A DNA stretch of 12,309 nucleotides from positions 1 to 12,309 of the forward strand of contig CAKTFW010000043.1 of assembly GCA_934561175.1 (NCBI GenBank). The letters are read 5' to 3'. This document shows, one piece after another, positions 1 through 6,007 of this stretch (positions within the stretch are counted from its first letter, which is position 1; each line of letters opens with the position of its first letter). The stretch is from an uncultured Oscillospiraceae bacterium. Its GTDB lineage: Bacteria; Bacillota; Clostridia; Oscillospirales; Oscillospiraceae. Made by a program: the position numbers and the translations under genes. The notes under the pieces are model-generated. The model saw only the letters and a list, made by a program, of their open reading frames with translations, was not told where the DNA came from and made no database searches.

Positions 1-979
1 CAAACGCCGCGGACAGTACACCATGGAGCAGTTTACCAACCAGATAGACACGAGCAGACAGACGGCTTTTTCCAACAAAAGAGAGTGTCTGAAAATGAAC
101 TGAAACACCGGCCCAGCCAAGAATAAAGGCTGCCATGGAGAGCTTCCCGGTAAGCGTACCGGCGGCAGACTGCAGACTCCAGACGCCGGAGGACATTTCG
201 ATTGCGCCAATTAACAGCCGCTCTGCCCACTGCTGAGTCAATCCGATTGGGGCAAAAACTGCGGCAATTCCGCGGGCAAGCAGACCGATGATGCCAGCCA
301 GAAATAAGAGGCGGATGACCACGGTAAAAAAGATGACGAAACCGCAGATCGAAAGCGTCGCAGTAAAAGCGCTGGTTACAGAAGTGGTAAAGGCCTCGGT
401 GAAACTGACTGCGGAGATCTGTACCGGGATACGCTGCCGTGGTCCGGCACCGCCGCGGTGCCAGAATCGAAAAATCAATCCGACAACAACAGAGGCGCAA
501 ATGTGAATGCAGTATAAAAGAATCCCTGCTTTTCCACTGGAGAACACGCCGGCGCCGACCACACCGAGAATAAAGGCGGGGCCGGAATTATTGCAGAAGG
601 CCAGCATGCGTTCGGCTTCTTCCTTGGTACAATATCGCTTTTCATAGAGTGAGAGCGCAGTCCTGGCGCCGACAGGGTATCCGCCGATGATGCCGAGTGC
701 AAAGGCTGTAGCGCAGCTTCCATTGAGCCGGAACAGCGGATACATAATCGGCTCCAGAAGGCGGCCAAAATAGCGAATCAGGCCGAGTTCTACACAGAGA
801 GACGACAGAACAAAAAATGGAAAAAGTGCAGGGATAATCACATTCAGGCAGAGGGTCAAGCCACTCTTTGCCGCTTCCACTGCTTCGGACGGAAACAGAA
901 CCAATGTCAAAACCGATAACAATAATGCTGCAGCAGTCAATAAATCGCGGCAGGCACGATTGGACAGAACCCGTACCAT
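1..979 (-). CDS. ylbJ: Sporulation integral membrane protein YlbJ (partial, C-terminus beyond left edge)
   Basis: A multi-pass membrane protein of the YlbJ family, related to nucleoside-recognition (Gate) proteins. In Bacillus it is a mother-cell protein needed for proper spore cortex formation; its transported substrate is not established here. The reading frame is open from the ATG at 979 to the left edge, giving 326 residues of a family that is usually about 400. Visible marks are a hydrophobic N-terminal segment (about 13-29), a second segment at 44-64, GGYPVGA at 99-105, NNSGPAF at 130-136, hydrophobic stretches at 152-171, 208-232 and 284-292, and YLVGKLLHG at 312-320. The start has a good ribosome binding site, GAGGTGAT at 993-986, six bases upstream. 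The gene is divergent from yqfC across 88 bp. Family assignment is confident; the missing C-terminus is an edge effect and not a truncation. Confidence 0.93.
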   Translation of the reverse strand, partial: MVRVLSNRACRDLLTAAALLLSVLTLVLFPSEAVEAAKSGLTLCLNVIIPALFPFFVLSSLCVELGLIRYFGRLLEPIMYPLFRLNGSCATAFALGIIGGYPVGARTALSLYEKRYCTKEEAERMLAFCNNSGPAFILGVVGAGVFSSGKAGILLYCIHICASVVVGLIFRFWHRGGAGPRQRIPVQISAVSFTEAFTTSVTSAFTATLSICGFVIFFTVVIRLLFLAGIIGLLARGIAAVFAPIGLTQQWAERLLIGAIEMSSGVWSLQSAAGTLTGKLSMAAFILGWAGVSVHFQTLSFVGKSRLSARVYLVGKLLHGVLSAAF

Positions 980-1067
980 GTTGCAATCACCTCGCAAAAA
1001 GATATGCGGCAAGCGCAAGATTTTTGCCAGTCCCACATAGGATGAAAATCAGACGGGGGGATTGACC
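980..1067. other. Divergent intergenic region between ylbJ and yqfC
   Basis: These 88 bp must hold the start signals of both ylbJ (leftward) and yqfC (rightward). A 7-bp inverted repeat, GCAAAAA at 994-1000 and TTTTTGC at 1021-1027, is separated by 20 bp. No SigA-type promoter with both boxes is visible. In Bacillus both genes are transcribed by the mother-cell sigma factor SigE, whose -10 box resembles CATACANT. CATAGGAT at 1036-1043 on the plus strand and CATATCTT at 1006-999 on the minus strand are partial matches without convincing -35 boxes, so no promoter is called. Confidence 0.4.
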
Positions 1068-1358
1068 ATGGAATCGGGCGTTAGAGCGCTGCTGCGGCGT
1101 GCTTCAGAAAAAATGGATTTACCATCCGCAGTGATTGCCGGACTGCCGAAGGTGGAATTAAATGGTTTTACGGAGTTGCTGATTGATCATCATACTGGAA
1201 TTCAGACTTACACACAAACACAGATTGTTGTCGGCGTCTGCATTGGTGCAATTCAGATTGATGGCGGCAATTTAACCATTCGGCAGATGAACAGCGAGCA
1301 GATTGTTGTGCGGGGTGTGATTGAACAGATTGTTCTGCGGAGCGGGGTGTCGCTGTGA
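1068..1358 (+). CDS. yqfC: Sporulation protein YqfC (YabP/YqfC family)
   Basis: A 96-residue protein of the YabP/YqfC family, which in Bacillus belongs to the SigE mother-cell regulon; its biochemical role is unknown. Recognisable features are an early LP-KVELNG-type segment at about residues 27-33 followed by beta-strand-rich sequence, with short alternating hydrophobic strands to the C-terminus (VVGVCIGAIQI near 54-64, IVVRGVIEQIVL near 79-90), typical of this small domain. No signal peptide is seen. I chose ATG 1068 because a run of six G at 1055-1060 lies seven bases upstream; a TTG at 1062 is in frame but too close to that site. The last four bases (GTGA, 1355-1358) overlap the GTG start of yqfD, so the two are probably translationally coupled. 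The pairing with yqfD and phoH is the usual context for yqfC. Confidence 0.88.
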   Translation: MESGVRALLRRASEKMDLPSAVIAGLPKVELNGFTELLIDHHTGIQTYTQTQIVVGVCIGAIQIDGGNLTIRQMNSEQIVVRGVIEQIVLRSGVSL

Positions 1359-2545
1359 ACCGACTGATGACATTTCTCTACGGATCGGTACGGATCGAAA
1401 TTACCGGTGCCTGGCCGCAGCGGGCCGTCAATGCTCTGGCTGCGGCACGGATTCCGATGGGAGACTTTTCCATGCAGGATGCGCTCTGCTGCAGGATCCG
1501 GATCTTACAGCGGGATCTGCCGCGAGCCAGACAGTTGATAGAACGAGCACAGTGCGAAAGCCGCGTCTGCGCGCGCGGCGGCATCCATGCGCGTTTTTAT
1601 GGTTTGAAATATCGAAAGTTTTTGATTGGCTTTTTCCTGCTGATAATGATGCTGGTTTTACTCCTCCCGCAATTTGTTTGGACCATCTCGGTAGAGGGAA
1701 ACGAGACCGTGCCGGACGGAAAAATTTTGCAGGCGCTGGAATTACTTGGAATTGGGTTTGGAACTTATGGTCCTTCGATCGATTCGCAGACTGTCAAAAA
1801 TCAGATGCTTGCCTTAGTCCCGGAGCTTGAATGGCTTGCCGTCAACCGCTCCGGCGGCCGCGCCGTTGTCAGTGTCCGGGAGAAACGCCAACCGCCAGCA
1901 TTGATTGACGCGCAGAAAATTGTTAATATTGTAGCGGCACGCACCGGTATCATTACGAAGGCGGAAGTTTATTCCGGAAAATCATTGGTTGAGCCGGGAC
2001 AAACCGTGCTGCAGGGTGAGCTTCTGGTCTCTGGGCTCGTCCAGTGGACAAACCGGGTGCAGACATCACATGCAATGGCAGAAATCTATGCCAGAACCTG
2101 GCACAGTCAGACTGCGGTTATGCCGCAGCATGTAACTGTGCGGGAGAGCACTGGGGAAGAACAGGTCATAAAAACGCTGATTTTTGGAAAAAAAAGAATC
2201 AAATTATCGGGAAAGAGTAGCATTTCCGAGAAGAACTGTGTTAAAATTAAAACAGAATCCGTTTTGACGCTGCCGGGTGGAATTTCTCTTCCGATCCGTC
2301 TGGAAACCATGCGGTGCCGTACTTATCTGCCGCAGATACAGGTGATGCCGCCTGTCGATGCATTTTCGATCTTGGCGGCAGGTACGAAATCCGAGATTCA
2401 GGCAGACTTGTTGGCTGGTGAGATTTTACAGACACGCTGTACACAGCGAGCGGAAAATGGACGATATGATTATTCCACTGTGGCCGAATGCTCTGAGCAG
2501 ATTGCGTCTGAGGTTCCAGTGGAGACTGACGAAGGTGAGTCATGA
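1355..2545 (+). CDS. yqfD: Sporulation protein YqfD
   Basis: A 396-residue protein, about the length of Bacillus YqfD, a SigE-controlled sporulation protein related to stage IV protein FA-type membrane proteins and of unknown mechanism. The N-terminal ~85 residues are soluble and rich in Arg and Cys. A single strongly hydrophobic membrane segment follows at about 88-109. Residues ~110-175 look like a POTRA-like fold (ISVEGNETV at 111-119, then an EWLAVNRSGGRAVVSVRE-type stretch), and the rest is a mainly beta-strand extracytoplasmic domain. The start is GTG 1355, overlapping the yqfC stop, with a G-rich ribosome binding site at 1342-1347. The stop overlaps the phoH start in ATGA at 2542-2545. 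The family call is based on length, architecture and the yqfC-yqfD-phoH order. Confidence 0.88.
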   Translation: MNRLMTFLYGSVRIEITGAWPQRAVNALAAARIPMGDFSMQDALCCRIRILQRDLPRARQLIERAQCESRVCARGGIHARFYGLKYRKFLIGFFLLIMMLVLLLPQFVWTISVEGNETVPDGKILQALELLGIGFGTYGPSIDSQTVKNQMLALVPELEWLAVNRSGGRAVVSVREKRQPPALIDAQKIVNIVAARTGIITKAEVYSGKSLVEPGQTVLQGELLVSGLVQWTNRVQTSHAMAEIYARTWHSQTAVMPQHVTVRESTGEEQVIKTLIFGKKRIKLSGKSSISEKNCVKIKTESVLTLPGGISLPIRLETMRCRTYLPQIQVMPPVDAFSILAAGTKSEIQADLLAGEILQTRCTQRAENGRYDYSTVAECSEQIASEVPVETDEGES

Positions 2546-3540
2546 TAGAACGCATTATCAATGCCGAACGGATTGAACAGATTATCAGCGTGTTCGGCTC
2601 CTTTGACGAAAATATCCGGCAAATTGAACAGGCATTTTCCATCACGGTCGCAAACCGTGGAACAGAACTCAAGGTTGCCGGAGAAGCAGAGAATGCGGAT
2701 AAAGGCGCGCGTGCCATTGAGGGGCTGATGTCGCTTGCGTCAAAGGGCGAAGAAATTGACGAGCAGAAGGTTCGCTACATTATTGATCTGGTCAATCAGG
2801 GGGACGATCAACGGATCGGGGAACTGGCAAAGGATGTCATCTGCGTGACAGCGAAGGGGCGTCCCATTAAAGCAAAGACCCTTGGCCAGCAAAAATATTG
2901 CCGCGCCATTGCGAACCATACAATTACAGTAGGTGTTGGCCCGGCCGGTACGGGCAAGACCTATCTGGCCGTCGCAGCTGCAGTTGCGGCCTTCCGAGAA
3001 CGCAAGGTCAACCGAATTATCCTGACCCGCCCGGCGGTCGAGGCCGGGGAACGATTGGGCTTTTTGCCGGGGGATTTGCAGAATAAGGTCGATCCATATC
3101 TTCGCCCGCTTTACGATGCACTGTTTGATATGCTTGGCCCGGAGACCTATGCAAAATATTTAGAGCGCGGCAATATCGAAGTAGCGCCGCTGGCTTATAT
3201 GCGCGGCCGGACGCTGGATGACAGTTTTATCATCCTGGACGAGGCGCAGAACACTACAAGAGAACAGATGAAAATGTTTTTAACACGGCTTGGTTTTAAC
3301 TCCAAAATCGTGATTACAGGCGATATTACGCAAATTGACTTGCCGGCAGACAAAGTCAGCGGCTTGAAAGACGCTATCCGCATTCTGGATGGTGTGGAGG
3401 ATATCGCAATCTGCCGTTTGACTGCCAGTGATGTAGTGCGGCATGTGCTGGTACAGCGAATTATTGCTGCCTATGAAAATTACGATAAGCACCGGCCTGC
3501 CGCCAATGGATCAGGACCAAAACCACACAGAGGAAAGTGA
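2542..3540 (+). CDS. phoH: PhoH family ATPase
   Basis: A 332-residue cytoplasmic P-loop ATPase of the PhoH (PhoL/YbeZ) family, thought to act on RNA together with the endonuclease YbeY, whose gene follows immediately. Residues ~1-100 form the N-terminal nucleic-acid-binding region. The ATPase core has the Walker A motif GPAGTGKT at 133-140, a conserved LTRPAVEAGERLGFLPGDL region at 161-179, Walker B FIILDEAQN at 229-237, and the sensor-like TGD-TQ-DLP segment at 259-268. Length and motifs are normal. ATG 2542 shares ATGA with the yqfD stop, and GAAGGTGAG at 2531-2539 is the ribosome binding site. In Bacillus a pgpH (yqfF) gene follows; here ybeY comes directly after. The precise RNA role is inferred from the family. 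Confidence 0.95.
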   Translation: MIERIINAERIEQIISVFGSFDENIRQIEQAFSITVANRGTELKVAGEAENADKGARAIEGLMSLASKGEEIDEQKVRYIIDLVNQGDDQRIGELAKDVICVTAKGRPIKAKTLGQQKYCRAIANHTITVGVGPAGTGKTYLAVAAAVAAFRERKVNRIILTRPAVEAGERLGFLPGDLQNKVDPYLRPLYDALFDMLGPETYAKYLERGNIEVAPLAYMRGRTLDDSFIILDEAQNTTREQMKMFLTRLGFNSKIVITGDITQIDLPADKVSGLKDAIRILDGVEDIAICRLTASDVVRHVLVQRIIAAYENYDKHRPAANGSGPKPHRGK

Positions 3541-3545
3541 ATTCC

Positions 3546-4040
3546 ATGAAACATAAGATATCCATTCGATTTGACCGGCATGCGATCGGGAACTTTGCCA
3601 TTGCGCAGCATATCCGCAAGTGTATTACAGCGGCGCTATCGGCAGAAAAAGTACCGCTGCCCTGTGAAATCAATGTGCTGGTAACAGACGACCAGGGAAT
3701 CCGGGAGATCAACAATGCTTATCGCCAGATTGACCGGGCCACAGATGTGCTTTCCTTTCCGATGTTTTCCTTTACGCCAGGTGCGCTTCCTGCAGATTTA
3801 GACGAAGATGTTGATCCGGACACCGGCCTGCTGCCGCTGGGCGATATGGCGATTTCTCTGGAACGGGCTGCTGCACAAGCAGAGGAATTTGGCCACAGTC
3901 TGAAGCGGGAAGTCGGCTATTTGACGATTCATTCCATTCTACATCTGCTGGGATATGACCATGTGGATGAGGGACCGATGAAGCGCCAGATGCGCGGTCG
4001 GGAAGAACAAATACTGGCAGATATCGTATTGCCGCGATAA
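3546..4040 (+). CDS. ybeY: Endoribonuclease YbeY, rRNA maturation factor
   Basis: A 164-residue zinc-dependent single-strand endoribonuclease involved in 16S rRNA 3'-end maturation and ribosome quality control. The signature metal site is complete: H-S-I-L-H-L-L-G-Y-D-H places the three zinc-binding histidines at residues 129, 133 and 139. Upstream, NNAYRQIDRATDVLSFP (about 56-72) is the family's conserved core strand-helix region, and LGDMAIS follows at about 98-104. A GTG at 3537 is in frame and overlaps the phoH stop, but it sits inside the GAGGAAAG ribosome binding site (3530-3537). ATG 3546, eight bases downstream of that site, is therefore preferred. Thirteen bases separate it from era, and pairing with phoH and era is the normal setting. 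Confidence 0.95.
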   Translation: MKHKISIRFDRHAIGNFAIAQHIRKCITAALSAEKVPLPCEINVLVTDDQGIREINNAYRQIDRATDVLSFPMFSFTPGALPADLDEDVDPDTGLLPLGDMAISLERAAAQAEEFGHSLKREVGYLTIHSILHLLGYDHVDEGPMKRQMRGREEQILADIVLPR

Positions 4041-4053
4041 GAGAGGAAATACT

Positions 4054-4941
4054 ATGAATACAAAATGCGCGATGATAACCATAGCGGGACGCCCAAATGT
4101 TGGAAAGTCAACCTTGACAAATCATCTGGTTGGTGAAAAGATTGCAATCGTTTCGAACAAACCGCAGACGACCCGAAATCGAATCTGCGGCGTTGTGAGC
4201 AGAGGTGACACCCAGTTCATTTTTATGGATACGCCAGGCTTTCATAAGCCTCGGACGCGCCTTGGCGATTACATGGTGAATGTGGTCCACGAATCGGTCG
4301 CAGATGTAGATGCCGTGTTGCTGATTGTAGAGCCGATTGCCTCGGTGGGGCAGCAGGAACAGGCGCTTCTGGAACAGTTCAAGGACAGCAAGGTTCCAGT
4401 CGTATTGGTTATCAATAAAATTGACACTGTTGAAAAGGAAAATCTCTTGCCAGTGATTGCGGCGTACAGCGCAGTCTTTTCGTTTGATGCAATTATCCCG
4501 ATTTCCGCAAAGACTGGGGAGAGCGTAGAGCAGCTTCTAAAGCTGTGTGAGCCTTATGCCAAGCTAGGTCCGCATCTGTTTCCGGACGATATGACGACAG
4601 ATCAACCGGAGCGGCAGGTGATGGCGGAAATTATCCGGGAGAAGCTGCTATGGTGTCTGGATCAAGAAATTCCACACGGTACAGCCGTGGAGATCAATCG
4701 TTTTTCCGAGCGTGATGACGGCATCATCGATCTGGATGCTACAATCTACTGTGAAAAAGCAAGCCATAAAGGAATTATTATCGGAAAACAGGGTGCAATG
4801 CTGAAAAAAATCAGCACTATGGCACGGCAGGACTGTGAAAAATTCATGGGGACAAAAGTTTATCTCACAACTTGGGTAAAAGTGAAAGAGCAGTGGCGGG
4901 ATAATCTGAACCTTCTGCATGGATTTGGCTACGACAGCTGA
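4054..4941 (+). CDS. era: GTPase Era, 30S ribosome assembly
   Basis: Era is a 295-residue GTPase that binds the 3' end of 16S rRNA and assists 30S subunit assembly at the cytoplasmic face. All GTPase motifs are visible: G1 GRPNVGKS at 12-19, the switch I region KPQTTRNR at 36-43, G3 DTPG at 59-62, G4 NKID at 121-124 and G5 SAK at 151-153. The family linker F-PDD-TD-P occurs at 176-185. The C-terminal KH domain carries the RNA-binding IIIGKQG loop at 241-247 and a typical LTTWVKVKEQWR end. AGAGGAAAT at 4042-4050 precedes ATG 4054. Length matches the family. A hairpin-rich gap separates era from yqzL-recO. Confidence 0.97.
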   Translation: MNTKCAMITIAGRPNVGKSTLTNHLVGEKIAIVSNKPQTTRNRICGVVSRGDTQFIFMDTPGFHKPRTRLGDYMVNVVHESVADVDAVLLIVEPIASVGQQEQALLEQFKDSKVPVVLVINKIDTVEKENLLPVIAAYSAVFSFDAIIPISAKTGESVEQLLKLCEPYAKLGPHLFPDDMTTDQPERQVMAEIIREKLLWCLDQEIPHGTAVEINRFSERDDGIIDLDATIYCEKASHKGIIIGKQGAMLKKISTMARQDCEKFMGTKVYLTTWVKVKEQWRDNLNLLHGFGYDS

Positions 4942-4957
4942 TTGGCTGCCGCAGTAG

Positions 4958-4991
4958 AGGGCTTTGGATGGATGATCCAAGGCTCTCTTTT
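4958..4991 (+). terminator. Possible intrinsic terminator after era
   Basis: A 12-bp stem pairs 4958-4969 with 4975-4986 (AGGGCTTTGGAT with ATCCAAGGCTCT, two G-U pairs) and has a 5-base loop. It is followed by CTTTT at 4987-4991. The U-tract is short, so termination may be partial, leaving some readthrough into yqzL-recO. Confidence 0.5.
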
Positions 4992-5054
4992 GTGCGTTTT
5001 ACAGCGCACATCCTGGGCGGGGAACAATTCAAATTCTTCCGGGTATACCGGGAG
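4991..5054 (+). other. Tandem hairpins in the era-yqzL gap
   Basis: Two further hairpins follow the terminator-like one. TGTGCG at 4991-4996 pairs perfectly with CGCACA at 5005-5010 (loop of 8). CTTCCGG at 5036-5042 pairs with CCGGGAG at 5048-5054 (one G-U pair, loop GTATA). Neither has a U-tract. With the first hairpin they fill most of the 159-base leader in front of yqzL. Whether this is a regulatory leader or chance folding cannot be decided from one sequence. No SigA-like promoter is visible in the gap. Confidence 0.35.
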
Positions 5055-5086
5055 TGATTCGGCAAATCCTAATGACATCACGCTGC

Positions 5087-5092
5087 AGGAGG
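5087..5092 (+). promoter_or_regulatory. Ribosome binding site that fixes the yqzL start
   Basis: A perfect AGGAGG lies eight bases before ATG 5101. It is the main evidence that this very short frame is translated from here and not from a TTG at 4942, which has no ribosome binding site. Confidence 0.8.
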
Positions 5093-5100
5093 AATGCCGA

Positions 5101-5205
5101 ATGAATGAAATGTACTATTGGAACTTATTTTGCATGACAGGCGCGCCGGAATTCTACCTTTTGTTCTGCCGCGCGCGAAATCTGCAGCAGCCCGCTTCGG
5201 CGTGA
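5101..5205 (+). CDS. yqzL: YqzL-like small protein
   Basis: A 34-residue protein placed between era and recO, exactly where Bacillus carries the small gene yqzL of unknown function. The sequence has the pattern I associate with that family: an aromatic/Trp residue near position 7 (YYW at 5-7), LF, a TG pair at 13-14 and an aromatic-LLF segment at 19-22 (W-LF-x2-TG-x4-YLLF). No membrane segment or signal peptide is seen. A perfect AGGAGG sits eight bases upstream. ATG 5110 is an alternative but is spaced worse. The C-terminal tail after residue 24 lacks the acidic/lysine character I would expect and may be lineage-specific. Recognition rests on a short motif, position and ribosome binding site together. 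The stop lies 25 bases before recO, so they probably share a transcript. Confidence 0.72.
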   Translation: MNEMYYWNLFCMTGAPEFYLLFCRARNLQQPASA

Positions 5206-5230
5206 ATGCTGTGTACTTATTGGAGCGGTT

Positions 5231-6007
5231 ATGTTTTTAACAACAGAAGGACTTGTCTTGCGGGAAACGGAGTACCGCGACTCCGATAAACTGCTAACCG
5301 TTTTAACGCGGGACAATGGAAAGATGACTCTGAAGGCCAGAGGTGTACGAACCGGCCGCAGCAAGCTGAAAAGTGCATGTCAGCTTCTGACTTATTCGGA
5401 ATTTACCGTAAACGATGCGTTTCACGGATACTATGCCATTACAGAGGCAGAGCCGCGGCTGATGTTCTCAAAAATTCGGAGTGATTTGGAGCTGTTATCA
5501 CTCGCCAGCTACTTTGCACAGGTAACGGAATGCATCTCACAGGAAGATGCTGCGTCGCCGGAGCTGTTGTCACTGACTTTGAATTGTCTGTATGCATTGA
5601 GCGAGTGGAATCTGCCGCAGGCAATGGTGAAGGCAGCCTTTGAATTGCGGATTGCCTGTATTGCGGGGTATGAACCGGAATTGACCTGCTGCGCAATCTG
5701 CGGCAGCCAGACACCGGACCGGTTTAATGTGACACAGGGCGTGCTGCAGTGCACCGCGTGCAGAAGCGCGGACTTTGAGGGACTGCGTCTGCCGTTGACG
5801 CCTGCCATACTGGAGGCGATGCGCTATTTGACCGCAGCACCGCTGCGGCGATTATTATCCTTCCGCCTTTCAGAGCAGACGGCGATGGCACTTTCTTCCA
5901 TCACGGAAACCTATCTGATGACGCAGCTTGAACGCGGATTTTCCACGCTGGATTTTTATAAAAGCATTCTGCCTATACAGGAGTATCCATATGACGACAT
6001 TAACTGA
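5231..6007 (+). CDS. recO: DNA repair protein RecO
   Basis: RecO (258 residues) is a recombination mediator. With RecR, and RecF where present, it helps load RecA onto SSB-coated single-stranded DNA and can anneal complementary strands. The N-terminal OB-fold region starts with the typical TEGLVLRETEYRDSDKLL (about 5-22), and TLKARGVR at 33-40 is a conserved basic stretch. A central helical domain follows. The zinc-binding cysteines are C154-x2-C157 and C174-x2-C177, present in many Firmicute RecO proteins. ATG 5231 has GGAG at 5221-5224. The last 17 bases overlap mutS2, suggesting translational coupling between the two repair genes. Confidence 0.96.
   Translation: MFLTTEGLVLRETEYRDSDKLLTVLTRDNGKMTLKARGVRTGRSKLKSACQLLTYSEFTVNDAFHGYYAITEAEPRLMFSKIRSDLELLSLASYFAQVTECISQEDAASPELLSLTLNCLYALSEWNLPQAMVKAAFELRIACIAGYEPELTCCAICGSQTPDRFNVTQGVLQCTACRSADFEGLRLPLTPAILEAMRYLTAAPLRRLLSFRLSEQTAMALSSITETYLMTQLERGFSTLDFYKSILPIQEYPYDDIN

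Noticed and set aside
33..986. Several overlapping minus-strand open frames.
   Set aside because: They are out of frame with ylbJ; the true frame carries clear YlbJ motifs and stays open to the left edge.
999..1006. A SigE-like -10 box (CATATCTT) for ylbJ on the minus strand.
   Set aside because: The implied transcription start would fall within the ylbJ ribosome binding site, and the -35 match is poor.
4942..5100. In-frame extension of yqzL starting at TTG 4942.
   Set aside because: There is no ribosome binding site, it runs through the hairpins, and the family is a small protein; AGGAGG supports ATG 5101.
5928..5990. In-frame 21-codon N-terminal extension of mutS2.
   Set aside because: It lies inside the recO coding region with no ribosome binding site, while ATG 5991 has AGGAG at good spacing and gives the usual MutS2 N-terminus.
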